Source of the DNA: an uncultured Eubacteriales bacterium
Lineage (GTDB): Bacteria; Bacillota; Clostridia; Oscillospirales; CAG-272
Direction of reading: 5' to 3'
DNA: 61,859 nucleotides
Assembly (NCBI GenBank): GCA_958352145.1
Contig: CATWNM010000011.1
Coordinates: forward strand, 1-61,859
Positions 8,586 to 16,735 of the stretch are shown in pieces. Positions within the stretch are counted from its first letter, which is position 1. Every line of letters begins with the position of its first letter. The position numbers and the translations under genes are program-made. Below the pieces are notes generated by a model. The model did no database searches, had not been told where the DNA came from, and worked only from the letters and a program-made list of their open reading frames with translations.

Positions 8586-10320
8586 TTTGATTACCTGCCT
8601 TATTCTGGGTAGTATATATCTCTTGATAAATCTCGCTGGTTTTCATCAGTTCATCGTGGGTGCCGATGGCGCTGATGCGCCCTCCGTCCATCACGATGAT
8701 GCGGTCGGCGTCCTGTACGGAGGCGACACGCTGGGCGATGATGATCTTCGTTGTCTCGGGAATAAATTCACGAAACCCCTGACGGATCAGCGTGTCCGTG
8801 CGCGTGTCCACGGCGCTGGTAGAATCGTCCAGAATCAGCACCTTGGGCTTTTTCAGCAGCGCGCGTGCGATGCACAAGCGCTGTTTCTGGCCCCCAGAGA
8901 CGTTGGCGCCGCCCTGTTCAATCCATGTATCGTATTTGTCAGGGAACTGCTGGATGAACTCGTCAGCCTGCGCCAGCCTGCAAGCCTCTTTCATCTCTTC
9001 ATCGGTGGCGTTAGGATTGCCCCAGCGCAGGTTGTCTTTGATGGTGCCGCTGAACAGCACGTTTTTCTGCAGCACCACAGCCACATTGTTGCGCAAAACC
9101 TCCAGATCGTATTTGCGCACGTCCACGCCGCTCACTTTAACGCATCCTTCGGTAACGTCGTACAGGCGGGGGATCAGCTGCACCAGTGTGGATTTGGACG
9201 AACCTGTGCCGCCCAGAATGCCAATGACTTCACCGGATTTGATGTGCAGATTTATATCGGCCAGTGCCATACGTTCGGCTTTTTTAGAATACTTGAAATT
9301 GACGTTCTCAAAATCGATGGATCCGTCCCTCACCTCAGTAAGGGCGTCCTTGGCGCTGATTAGATTGCTCTCTTCGGACAGAACTTCGACGATACGCTCG
9401 GCAGATTCTATTGACATGGTGATCATTACAAACACCATGGACAGGATCATCAGACTCATGAGAATCTGGAAGCTGTAAGTAAGAATGGCGGACATCTGGC
9501 CTACGGCGATTTCAACGCCCTGACTGGTGATAACTGCGTAAGAACCGAAGGACAGCACAAATGCCATGCCTGCGTACACGCAGAACTGCATCAAGGGGTT
9601 GTTGAAAGCCATAATTCGCTCGGCACGGGTGAAATCCCTGCAAACATCCTCGGCGGCGGCAGCAAATTTCTTTTTTTCATATTCTTCACGCACATAGCTT
9701 TTCACCACGCGCATGGCCTGCACATTCTCCTGCACCGAATCATTCAGCGCATCGTACTTGCGGAATACCCTGCGAAAAATCGGCGTAGCCGCGCGGATGA
9801 TCAGCACCATCCCGATGCTTAACAGCGGGATGGTGACAAGGAAAATCATAGCCAAGCGCCCGCCCATGGCAAAGCCCATGATGAACGAAAAGATTAGCAT
9901 TAACGGGCCCCGGATGGCCACGCGGATGATCATCATGAAAGACATTTGTACATTCACAACGTCGGTGGTCATACGAGTAACCAGGCTGGATACCGAGAAC
10001 TTGTCGATATTTTCAAAAGAATAGTCTTGAATATGGTAGAACATATCTTTACGCAGATTACGTGCAAAGCCCGTGGAAGCGGTGGCGCAGGTATTGCCGG
10101 CCGCGACGCCGAAAATTAACGACAGAATAGCCGTGATCACCAGTTGGATGCCATATTTGACGATGACATCCATACCACAGCCAGCCTGCATCTGGTTTAC
10201 CAGATTGGCGATGCTGAACGGGATGATACATTCCAGTATTACTTCGATCGTGACCAGAAGCGGCGTCAGAATGGCCGGCTTTTTGTACTCGCGTATACTG
10301 CGAGCAAGGGTTTTTATCAT
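8572..10320 (-). CDS. ABC exporter half-transporter, first subunit with degenerate catalytic site
   Basis: The gene encodes 582 aa; ATG 10320 follows GAAGGAGG on the minus strand. The exporter membrane domain covers about residues 1-310. The ATPase domain has Walker A GGTGSSKST (about 373), signature VSGGQKQRL (about 477) and Walker B VLILDDSTSAVD (about 495). Asp replaces the catalytic Glu directly after Walker B, and the H-loop histidine is replaced too (AQRVAS in place of AHRLS). This is the usual asymmetric arrangement of heterodimeric exporters: this subunit supplies the weak ATP site and the partner encoded downstream the active one. Confidence 0.9.
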   Translation of the reverse strand: MIKTLARSIREYKKPAILTPLLVTIEVILECIIPFSIANLVNQMQAGCGMDVIVKYGIQLVITAILSLIFGVAAGNTCATASTGFARNLRKDMFYHIQDYSFENIDKFSVSSLVTRMTTDVVNVQMSFMMIIRVAIRGPLMLIFSFIMGFAMGGRLAMIFLVTIPLLSIGMVLIIRAATPIFRRVFRKYDALNDSVQENVQAMRVVKSYVREEYEKKKFAAAAEDVCRDFTRAERIMAFNNPLMQFCVYAGMAFVLSFGSYAVITSQGVEIAVGQMSAILTYSFQILMSLMILSMVFVMITMSIESAERIVEVLSEESNLISAKDALTEVRDGSIDFENVNFKYSKKAERMALADINLHIKSGEVIGILGGTGSSKSTLVQLIPRLYDVTEGCVKVSGVDVRKYDLEVLRNNVAVVLQKNVLFSGTIKDNLRWGNPNATDEEMKEACRLAQADEFIQQFPDKYDTWIEQGGANVSGGQKQRLCIARALLKKPKVLILDDSTSAVDTRTDTLIRQGFREFIPETTKIIIAQRVASVQDADRIIVMDGGRISAIGTHDELMKTSEIYQEIYTTQNKAGNQNGEE

Positions 10321-10412
10321 ACGTGATATTCCTCCTTCAAATATGACACAACCAACGCGCTCAGGCGCCGTACGTCATGAAAATAATTATGGAAATTTTG
10401 AACTGGCGTCGG

Positions 10413-10838
10413 CTAACTATCCAGATTGTTGGACATACGCGCGGCGGTTTCCAGAAATAACGCGATTTGTGCGTTTGACAAGCCGTGCGTCAGCCACTGC
10501 TCGGTCTGATGAAGATACTCGCCAATCTGTGCGTCCAGATGCGCTGCCTTTTCCGTGGGGATCAGACTTTTCAGCCGCGCATCGCTGGCTACGTTTTCGC
10601 GCAGGATCAGGCCGTTTTTTTCCATCAACTGCAAAATGCCGGTGGCGGCGGAACGGCTTAGACCAAAGGCACTCTCCACATCGCGCTGAAATACCGGCCC
10701 ATCGGTGCATTTCACAAAGATATAGTGCATTATGCGGCTCTGCACTCCAGTAATGCCCAGGCTTTGCATGTTGGCGTTCATGCGCTTTTTAAGCTTGTGG
10801 GATAGGATATTGATCCATGCTCCACAGTTTTTTTCCAT
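10413..10838 (-). CDS. MarR-family transcriptional regulator
   Basis: The gene encodes 141 aa from ATG 10838, preceded on the minus strand by GGAGAGGAGGAAAG. A longer frame reaching 10901 is rejected because it crosses the transcription start. The winged-helix core lies at about residues 30-100 (GVQSRIMHYIF, VFQRDVESAFGLSRSAATGILQLMEKNGLI, then the wing RENVASDARLKSLIPTEKA), flanked by dimerisation helices. It is the first gene of the operon with the heterodimeric ABC exporter (92-bp gap). It probably represses its own promoter until it binds a ligand that the pump exports; the ligand is unknown. Confidence 0.88.
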   Translation of the reverse strand: MEKNCGAWINILSHKLKKRMNANMQSLGITGVQSRIMHYIFVKCTDGPVFQRDVESAFGLSRSAATGILQLMEKNGLILRENVASDARLKSLIPTEKAAHLDAQIGEYLHQTEQWLTHGLSNAQIALFLETAARMSNNLDS

Positions 10839-10883
10839 TCTAATCTTTCCTCCTCTCCGTGTGTGAAAGTCACAATACCTTTC

Positions 10884-10936
10884 AACAATTGTTCGGAACA
10901 AAACAGTATTTTAGCATACGAATAAAATATTGTCAA
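10884..10936 (-). promoter_or_regulatory. promoter and candidate MarR operator of the ABC operon
   Basis: On the minus strand -35 TTGACA (10936-10931), a 17-base spacer and -10 TAAAAT (10913-10908) make a near-consensus promoter. A perfect 10-bp palindrome AACAATTGTT (10884-10893) lies just beyond the expected start point. Its size and place fit a MarR dimer site for autorepression. Confidence 0.75.
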
Positions 10937-11177
10937 TACAACGTTTATCGTTTTTTGTAGGTTAAAACAAAATTTTGTGCAGGCATCGCGTGTTGTGTTT
11001 CGTGAAGCGGACGATTGCACAAATTTTGTGCGTAATCGTCCATTGCAAACCGTCTGTTTTGCGTAAGATGGAATTTTCATTGCGTGTCAAGCTGGTAAAC
11101 GCATAGATTGTTTTGGGAAGATAGGTACTTTGTGAGACGCTGTCAACATAGAGGTATCTTTAAAGAGTCATGCTTTA

Positions 11178-11205
11178 TGCGGGCGGAGGCCCGCACTTTA
11201 TTTTT
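11178..11205 (+). terminator. hairpin with T-rich tail in the marR-SPOCS intergenic region
   Basis: The stem TGCGGGC/GCCCGCA with loop GGAG is followed by CTTTATTTTT. No gene ends on the plus strand nearby, so it may end a short unannotated transcript. The rest of 10937-11252 shows only the imperfect palindrome GCACAAATTTTGTGC (11014-11028) and no gene. Confidence 0.45.
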
Positions 11206-11252
11206 CTCAAAGAGTACCGTCTGCTAAGCGAGGGTTCCCGAAGGCTTTTCTG

Positions 11253-11372
11253 ATGGACAATTCTGCCCAGAAAAATAGAAATCAAAGAGAGCAGGAGATG
11301 AGCGGCAAGAACATCATTGACATAAAGTCTTGGATGCCGCGGCAGCGGCTCAGGCTAAGCGTATACAGATAG
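11253..11372 (+). CDS. possible small basic protein of 39 aa
   Basis: ATG 11253 lies 10 bases after GAAGG. The product begins MDNSAQKNRNQREQEMSGK and continues with a basic tail (PRQRLRLSVYR), with no membrane segment. An internal ATG (11298) is another possible start. I know no family for it. It ends at the edge of the hairpin repeat at 11378-11441. The support is only an open frame with a weak ribosome site, so it may not be a gene. Confidence 0.25.
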   Translation: MDNSAQKNRNQREQEMSGKNIIDIKSWMPRQRLRLSVYR

Positions 11373-11377
11373 AATTA

Positions 11378-11441
11378 AAATCCCGCTTGCTCAGCTTCCG
11401 GTAAGCGGGACAACTTTTGGGCACGGCGCATAGTTCGTTTG
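11378..11441 (+). repeat. hairpin plus conserved flank, repeat copy 2
   Basis: The stem TCCCGCTT...AAGCGGGA (11381-11410, imperfect loop) is followed by CAACTTTTGGGCACGGCGCA and TAGTTCGTTTG, nearly identical to the element at 6379-6442, with matching AATTAAAATCCCGCTT-like upstream sequence. Two copies 5 kb apart in unrelated contexts indicate a small dispersed repeat. Confidence 0.7.
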
Positions 11442-11456
11442 TTTTTATCATAGAAT
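11428..11456 (+). promoter_or_regulatory. possible sigma-E/sigma-K type sporulation promoter
   Basis: GCATAGTT (11428-11435), 13 bases, then CATAGAAT (11449-11456) resembles the mother-cell sigma-E consensus (-10 CATACAAT with an ATATT-like -35). It lies just upstream of a spore-type SPOCS/LysM gene. The -35 part falls within the dispersed repeat. Evidence is by eye only. Confidence 0.35.
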
Positions 11457-11490
11457 TTAGCAAACAAAAATTTGATAAAAGGAGAATTCT

Positions 11491-13041
11491 ATGAGACCCG
11501 AAAACAGCGAGAAAAAGGAATTTGTTCTGTCCGGAAAAAATACGGCGCAGCGTATCCGCAACGGCGGGAGCATCTTGTTCGAGAGCGGCGGAGAATTTAT
11601 TTTGCCGGATTATATGCCCAAGGTTCAGAAAGTGCTGCGCATGGAAGCGCGCGCACTTCCGCCTGCGCAGTACATCAACGGCACCGAGGCGCAGATGTCG
11701 GGCAGCGTATTGCATACGTTGATTTATTTGGGCGAGGACGGCGAGGTCAGCGCTACTGTGCTGCCTTCTAAATATGATTTCAGCGTTCCGCTGGCCGAAG
11801 GGCAGGATCCTCAATTGTCGGCGGACGTCGTAGTGGATTCTGTTACGTACCGCCTGAGCGCTCCTAGAAAAATCAACATACGTACCCGTCTGCGTTCACA
11901 GCCCTGTATATATACGCGGGAGGATATTTCGGAAGAGCAGCTTCCGGCCGCAGAGATGCCTGGTCTGCATAAACTGTACGGCGAGTTTGACGGCGTGGAC
12001 ACGCTTCTGCTGCGCGCGCAGGATGTGGAGCTTTCAGACTCTATAGAACTCGGCGGAAAAGCGGAAATCAAACCGCTTTGGTGCGGTGCGACTGCGGCGG
12101 TGACCGATGCGCGCGCTGCCGACGGCGGCGTCGGCGTGCGCGGCGACGTTTATGCAAAGGTACTTATTTTAGAGGCGGGCGCGCCGAAAATGCTTCAAAA
12201 GAAGATTCCTTTTGATGAGTTTTTGGAGGCTGATATTCAAAAGGGAACGACCGCCGCCGCTTCAGCGCGGGTCATTTCTACAGAAGCCGGTGTTTCGTCC
12301 GATAATTCCAACCTTATGCTCGAAGTGATTTTAGCGATTGAGGGCAGAGCAGATCAGCCCAGAAAAATTCGTGCAGTGACCGATGCGTTTTCGGAGACGG
12401 CGGAGGGAAAAATCGAGTATCGTCCTCTGGAAACCGACCGGCTGCTGTTCTCCCGCTGCGGCGTTTACGATATAGGCGGCAGTGTGGCAAAAAATGCCGC
12501 CGGTGCGTCCGACGCGGTTACGGTGCTGGATACTTCAGGCGAAGCAAAGGTGGAAGAGGCCACTGCACGCGACGGAAAAATTTCGGTTTCCGGCCGCTGT
12601 GCGATGAATTCTATCTATACGACGGAAAGCGGAGAAACTTCGGGTGAATTTACGGTTCCGTTTAAAATTTCCTTTGATTGTGAGACGCCGGACGGAACGG
12701 AAGTTATGGCCGAAGCGACGCTTGTGAATGCGCGCAGCCGCCTTGACGGAGATAATCTGGTGTGCGATGCGGAGATTGCGCTTTGCATGAGCGTACTTCA
12801 GCGCAAGGAAGCGCAGATTGTGGGAAAAATCGATTTTTCCGCGCCAAAGCGTTATGAGAAAAATGTGCATCCCGTTTGTTTGATTTATCCAAAAGGCGAA
12901 AGCTTATGGACGATTTCCAAACAGTATCACGTTGCGCCGGAGGCGCTGGCTGCGGTAAACGGGCTCAGCATTCCGGAGGAGGATTATACGGATGTTCACG
13001 CGCTGGACAGCGCGCACGTCTTGATGCTTGAGTTGAAATAA
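11491..13041 (+). CDS. SPOCS (DUF3794) and LysM domain protein, probable spore envelope protein
   Basis: The gene encodes 516 aa; ATG 11491 follows AAAAGGAG (11478-11485). The body holds repeated SPOCS/DUF3794 beta domains (about residues 40-130, 180-270 and 335-430). The C terminus carries a LysM-like peptidoglycan-binding motif (LIYPKGESLWTISKQYHVAPEALAAVNGL region, about 468-500). There is no signal peptide, as expected for proteins made in the mother cell and deposited on the forespore. The domain combination is typical of clostridial spore cortex/coat assembly proteins related to SafA/SipL (family knowledge). The possible sigma-E promoter supports sporulation timing. It is a good sign that the host forms spores. 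Confidence 0.85.
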   Translation: MRPENSEKKEFVLSGKNTAQRIRNGGSILFESGGEFILPDYMPKVQKVLRMEARALPPAQYINGTEAQMSGSVLHTLIYLGEDGEVSATVLPSKYDFSVPLAEGQDPQLSADVVVDSVTYRLSAPRKINIRTRLRSQPCIYTREDISEEQLPAAEMPGLHKLYGEFDGVDTLLLRAQDVELSDSIELGGKAEIKPLWCGATAAVTDARAADGGVGVRGDVYAKVLILEAGAPKMLQKKIPFDEFLEADIQKGTTAAASARVISTEAGVSSDNSNLMLEVILAIEGRADQPRKIRAVTDAFSETAEGKIEYRPLETDRLLFSRCGVYDIGGSVAKNAAGASDAVTVLDTSGEAKVEEATARDGKISVSGRCAMNSIYTTESGETSGEFTVPFKISFDCETPDGTEVMAEATLVNARSRLDGDNLVCDAEIALCMSVLQRKEAQIVGKIDFSAPKRYEKNVHPVCLIYPKGESLWTISKQYHVAPEALAAVNGLSIPEEDYTDVHALDSAHVLMLELK

Positions 13042-13159
13042 TCAGACGTTAGGTTCAAAAAATATAGGTAAAAATTTCTAACATGTTTTTCTGCCGTTCG
13101 GTCAAACTATAGATGAGCGGAAACGCTTGACTCAAAATTTTGAGAAGAGGTAGAAAAAG

Positions 13160-13369
13160 ATGGTCATTGACAGAATAGCGCTTATTCTGGTCATCATTGG
13201 CGCGCTCAACTGGGGCGCAATCGGGCTTTTCAGCTTCGATCTGGTGGCTTGGATCTGCGGAGGTCAGGCGGCGATTGTCAGCCGTATCATATATACCTTG
13301 GTTGCACTTGCAGGAATTTGGTGCATATCGCTTTTGTTCCGTTCGCGTGAGGAAAGCGTACAGGAATAA
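13160..13369 (+). CDS. DUF378 family small membrane protein
   Basis: The gene encodes 69 aa; ATG 13160 follows GAAGAGG. Two transmembrane helices (about residues 6-26 and 38-60) and the characteristic LVIIGALNWGAIGLF motif with the following FDLVAWI identify DUF378 (YuzA-like). Its function is unknown. It is monocistronic, with a terminator hairpin at 13465. Confidence 0.9.
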   Translation: MVIDRIALILVIIGALNWGAIGLFSFDLVAWICGGQAAIVSRIIYTLVALAGIWCISLLFRSREESVQE

Positions 13370-13464
13370 AGACCGCAGGGTATATCGCAGAAGTCTGTCG
13401 AAAAATTTTCAGACAGCAACAAGATGGGGACGCCGCGAATGTGCGGTGCTGCCCAAACTGAAAA

Positions 13465-13507
13465 CAGCGCAAAGGGCGGGTATGGCTACTCTTTGCGCTG
13501 CTTTTTA
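13465..13507 (+). terminator. terminator after the DUF378 gene
   Basis: The 10-bp arms CAGCGCAAAG (13465-13474) and CTTTGCGCTG (13491-13500) are followed by CTTTTT. A smaller hairpin GTCTG/CAGAC sits at 13396-13417. Confidence 0.8.
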
Positions 13508-13554
13508 TGAATGGAATTCTATGCGGAACGATTTAAAAAAATTGAAAAATTCTC

Positions 13555-13583
13555 TTGACAAATCTGTTTACATATGATAAGAT
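13555..13583 (+). promoter_or_regulatory. promoter of the T-box transcript
   Basis: TTGACA (13555-13560), a 17-base spacer and TAAGAT (13578-13583) lie just upstream of the T-box leader. Confidence 0.8.
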
Positions 13584-13591
13584 AACAATAA

Positions 13592-13862
13592 ATTAAAGAG
13601 CACCTTTTAAACCTGTGACGAAGAGTAGTACCTTCTATACAGACGTTTCAGAGAGCCGCAGATGGTGGAATTGCGGTAACGGCGGCGGTTGGAAATGGAC
13701 TTCCGAGGGCAAACTGAGCCGGATTTCGGTTAGGGGCGACGGCAGCGGCCGTTATACCGCATGTGTATGATTGTACACGGTGAGCGCGCATTTGTGCGAA
13801 TTTGGGTGGTACCGCAGGTTTGATTTTTCCTGTCCCATTTTATGGGATAGGAATTTTTTATT
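13592..13862 (+). promoter_or_regulatory. T-box riboswitch with Trp (UGG) specifier
   Basis: The leader has all T-box landmarks. They are the GAAGAGTAG start of stem I (from 13620), the conserved AGAGAG distal bulge (13650-13655), the GATGGTGGAA apical segment, the specifier region GGAAATGGACTTCCGAG with TGG at 13696-13698, the T-box GGGTGGTACCGC (13804-13815) and a terminator stem TTCCTGTCCCA/TGGGATAGGAA (13827-13853) with a run of T. By the known rule the codon after GAAA and before the purine is the specifier, so uncharged tRNA-Trp should stabilise the antiterminator and switch the operon on when tryptophan is scarce. The fourth antiterminator base is U, pairing with an A discriminator or wobbling with G. 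The trpXYZ-type genes from 14754 are the natural targets, but a kinase gene now lies between. Confidence 0.9.
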
Positions 13863-14003
13863 TGTCAACCTTTAAAAAATAGGTTCCTTTTAAGAGAAGT
13901 GTTGCCAATTGAGAACTTCGGTAATTTTATAGAAACATATTGAGCGGAAACGAATTCCATGATAAAATCAGCGCAGCAAATGTACATTTGGAGGAGAAAA
14001 TCC

Positions 14004-14501
14004 ATGTTTGATAAAGTAATCGTTATCGGCTGTCCGGGTTCGGGAAAAAGTACATTTGCAAGAAAGTTGAAAGATAAAACTTCTCTGCCTTTATATTATC
14101 TTGATATGTTATGGCACAAACCTGATAAGACAACAATCAGTAGGGATGAATTTGATCATAGGTTAAAAGAAATTATTTCAAAAGACAAATGGATCATTGA
14201 TGGAAACTATAGTAGAACGCTTGAAATGCGGCTTCAATCTTGCGATACCGTATTTTTATTGGATTTGCCGGTAGATGAATGTCTTGCGGCGGCAGAATCA
14301 CGTATAGGAAAACCTCGTGAGGATATGCCATGGGTAGAAACAGAATTTGACGAAGAATTCAGGCAGTGGATTTTGAACTTTCCACAGAATGAAATGCCCG
14401 CAGTCTATGAACTAATTGATAGATACCAAAATGAGAAAAGCATTTATATTTTCCGTTCAAGGGATGATATAAAGAACTATTTAGAAAAAACATTTGGCTG
14501 A
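14004..14501 (+). CDS. P-loop nucleotide kinase-like protein (FlaR / topology-modulation type)
   Basis: The gene encodes 165 aa from ATG 14004, preceded by GGAGGAG (13990-13996); a longer frame from 13959 has no ribosome site. Walker A is GCPGSGKST at the N terminus, followed by LPLYYLDMLWHKPD and WIIDGNYSRT, which are hallmarks of the adenylate-kinase-like family once called DNA topology modulation protein FlaR. The VFLLDLP strand follows. The substrate is unknown. The gene is AT-richer than its neighbours and sits between the Trp T-box and the Trp transporter it would otherwise serve, so it looks inserted. If read-through continues, the gene is also under T-box control. Confidence 0.85.
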   Translation: MFDKVIVIGCPGSGKSTFARKLKDKTSLPLYYLDMLWHKPDKTTISRDEFDHRLKEIISKDKWIIDGNYSRTLEMRLQSCDTVFLLDLPVDECLAAAESRIGKPREDMPWVETEFDEEFRQWILNFPQNEMPAVYELIDRYQNEKSIYIFRSRDDIKNYLEKTFG

Positions 14502-14654
14502 CGGCTTTCAGTTTATTGGAAAGTTGTCTGAAAAGACAGTTCCCCCGCTTTCGATGTTTTGACGAATGGTTTTGATAATCAGTACTGAGCAACACGAATC
14601 TGAAAAGGGACAAAAATAGACAGTTTTTTATTTTCTTTTGTGGAGGATACCGAT

Positions 14655-14705
14655 ATGTACGGCAGAACAAGACGATGGCGTGCGGGCATGCAGCGCGGCG
14701 TTTAA
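14655..14705 (+). CDS. possible 16-residue leader peptide upstream of trpX
   Basis: GTGGAGG lies eight bases before ATG 14655. The frame encodes MYGRTRRWRAGMQRGV then stop, ending 48 bp before trpX. It is Arg-rich with a single Trp codon. The ribosome site is better than chance would give, and the position just upstream of a Trp-transporter gene suggests a regulatory leader or a translational coupler. A single Trp codon argues against classical attenuation. Confidence 0.4.
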   Translation: MYGRTRRWRAGMQRGV

Positions 14706-14753
14706 CACAATTTATATTTATTTAAAAATTTTGCTTTGAAAGAGGAAAAAACA

Positions 14754-15746
14754 ATGAAAAACAGCATAAAAAAATTATCGGTTGTCTTCGCGTTGATTCT
14801 TGCATTTGGTTTTTGTTTTACGGGATGCGGCGGAAATTCCGGCGAAAAGAAGGTGGGCATTATTCAGTTCATGCCCCACTCATCGCTGGATAACTGCTGC
14901 CAGGGCATAAAGAATGTACTGGAAGTAAAAGGCATCGCATATGAAGTTCAAGTGGGCTCTTCTACGTCCCCGGTTGACGACTGCCAGAGCTATGCGGCGC
15001 GTATGGCGTCGAGCGGCGAGTATGATTTGATTATCGCGATTGCGACGCCGGCGGCTACGGCGGCTTATTCGGCGGTGCGTAGCGCCTCGTCCGATATACC
15101 GGTGATCTTCTGCGCGGTTTCCGATCCGGTTGCGGCAAAACTGGTGCAGTCGGTCGACGTGCCGGGCAATAACTGTACGGGTACCGCGGATGCGTTTGAT
15201 ATTCCGGCGCAGGTCGCTATGATTCGGGCTTTCCAGCCTGCGCTCACGAAGCTCGGCGTCATTTATACCACGACCGAGCCGAACTCGCTTTCTCAGCTTG
15301 AGACGTTGAAAGCAGAGGCAGGGAAAGCTGGGATTGAAATCGTGTCTATGGGCATCAACGATGCGACCGAACTGCCGACCGTTGTCGCCAATCTGCTGCC
15401 GGATGTGGAGGCTGTAACCAATCTGACCGACAACAATGTGGTGGATAATATGACGACTCTGCTGGAACAGGCGAAAGCAGCCGGCATTCCGGTATACGGT
15501 TCGGAGATTGAACAGGTGAAAAAAGGCTGTATCGCAGCTGCATCTCTCGATTATGTTGCGCTTGGCGAAAAGACGGCCGATATGGCGCTCGCCGTTCGCG
15601 GCGGGCAGAGCGCGGCGCAGACGCCCGTGCTGGTTATTGCGGACAGTACGCCTGTCGTCAATACCGATGTGATGGCGCAGCTTGGGATTGCGTTGCCCGC
15701 CGCATATGCCTCCGCCGAGCAGGTGACTACGGCCGGCGGCAATTGA
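14754..15746 (+). CDS. trpX: ABC transporter substrate-binding lipoprotein, tryptophan type
   Basis: The gene encodes 330 aa; ATG 14754 follows AAAGAGG, whereas a TTG at 14736 has no site. The signal peptide ends in the lipobox FTGC (Cys about residue 25), so the protein is anchored on the outer face of the membrane. The rest is the ABC_sub_bind (PF04392) fold: VGIIQFMPHSSLD, then LIIAIATPAATAAY, IPVIFCAVSDPVAAKLV, GVIYTTTEPNS and VYGSEIEQVKKGCIA. The family serves tryptophan/tyrosine-like substrates in Bacillota, and the Trp T-box upstream makes tryptophan the best guess. Permease and ATPase genes follow in the same operon, after a short intergenic hairpin. Confidence 0.87.
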   Translation: MKNSIKKLSVVFALILAFGFCFTGCGGNSGEKKVGIIQFMPHSSLDNCCQGIKNVLEVKGIAYEVQVGSSTSPVDDCQSYAARMASSGEYDLIIAIATPAATAAYSAVRSASSDIPVIFCAVSDPVAAKLVQSVDVPGNNCTGTADAFDIPAQVAMIRAFQPALTKLGVIYTTTEPNSLSQLETLKAEAGKAGIEIVSMGINDATELPTVVANLLPDVEAVTNLTDNNVVDNMTTLLEQAKAAGIPVYGSEIEQVKKGCIAAASLDYVALGEKTADMALAVRGGQSAAQTPVLVIADSTPVVNTDVMAQLGIALPAAYASAEQVTTAGGN

Positions 15747-15764
15747 TTCGAGTTTTATCCGGTG

Positions 15765-15802
15765 GACTGCAGGGGGGATTTCTCCCCTGCAAGTCTGCTT
15801 TT
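15765..15802 (+). terminator. intercistronic hairpin between trpX and trpY
   Basis: The arms TGCAGGGG (15768-15775) and CCCCTGCA (15784-15791), extended by ACT/AGT, precede TGCTTTTT. It probably lowers expression of permease and ATPase relative to the binding protein, as often seen in ABC importers. Confidence 0.6.
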
Positions 15803-15817
15803 TAAGGAGCGCGTATT

Positions 15818-16735
15818 GTGGAAATCGTCAATATTTTAAAAATCATTTTGGAAGAGGGCGCGAAATACGCCATCCTTGCCATCGGCGTATATTTGACTTA
15901 CAGCATTTTGGATTTTCCGGATCTGAGCGTGGACGGCACGCTTCCGCTCGGCGCCATTGTGTCGGCGGTGCTTATTCTGCAGGGCGCGGATCCGTGGCTC
16001 AGCTTGCTTGCCGCTTTTGCAGCCGGTTGTGCGGCCGGGGCGGTGACCGGACTTTTGCATGTAAAACTCGGCATACGTCCGCTGCTTTGCGGTATTCTGA
16101 TGTTTACGGCGCTTTTGTCGGTCAACCTGGTTATTGTCAAACTTGGTACGGGCGGGCAGTCGATCGCTTCCATTTTTGGTATGACGACGATCTTCAGCAG
16201 TCCGGCGGTTGCGTTTGTGCCGGAAATGATCGGCGGTATACCTCTGAAAAAGCTGATTATTTTGGTTGTGATCGTCGCTTTGCTGAAATTTGCGGCGGAT
16301 TGGTATCTGAAAACCAAATCCGGCCTGCTTTTGCGCGCGACAGGCGCCAACGAACAATTTTGTACGATGCTGGCTAGAAATCCCGGCGTGTCTAAAATTT
16401 TAGGGCTCGCGCTTGGCAACGGACTGGCCGCGCTTTCGGGCGCGGTCGTCGCGCAGGCAAACGAGTCGGCGAATACGGCCATGGGTACGGGGATGGTGGT
16501 TTTCGGACTTTCCAGCGTCATCATCGGTCTGAGTCTCTTTGGCAGGCTGCGCTGGATGAAACCGACGACCATGGTCATCATCGGCACCGTCCTGTATAAG
16601 GGCTGTTTGCAGGTGGCTGTTTCGCTTGGGCTTCCGTCAGATTACAATAAGCTTTTAATGGCGGCGCTGTTTGTCGTTGCGCTGATGCTCAGTGGCTTGC
16701 TTAAACGAAAGGGGAGCGGATATGCTGACGCTTGA
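15818..16735 (+). CDS. trpY: ABC transporter permease, tryptophan type
   Basis: The gene encodes 305 aa from GTG 15818 after AAGGAG (15803-15808). It is very hydrophobic, with about eight membrane segments (AILAIGVYLTYSIL, LPLGAIVSAVLILQ, LLCGILMFTALLSVNLVIV and others). The fold is of the BPD_transp_2 class, with the DFPDLSVDG stretch at residues 31-39 that is typical for permeases partnering PF04392 binding proteins. The cytoplasmic GANEQFCTMLARNPGVSKILGLAL region is the likely ATPase coupling loop. It overlaps the ATPase gene by 14 bp. Confidence 0.88.
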   Translation: MEIVNILKIILEEGAKYAILAIGVYLTYSILDFPDLSVDGTLPLGAIVSAVLILQGADPWLSLLAAFAAGCAAGAVTGLLHVKLGIRPLLCGILMFTALLSVNLVIVKLGTGGQSIASIFGMTTIFSSPAVAFVPEMIGGIPLKKLIILVVIVALLKFAADWYLKTKSGLLLRATGANEQFCTMLARNPGVSKILGLALGNGLAALSGAVVAQANESANTAMGTGMVVFGLSSVIIGLSLFGRLRWMKPTTMVIIGTVLYKGCLQVAVSLGLPSDYNKLLMAALFVVALMLSGLLKRKGSGYADA

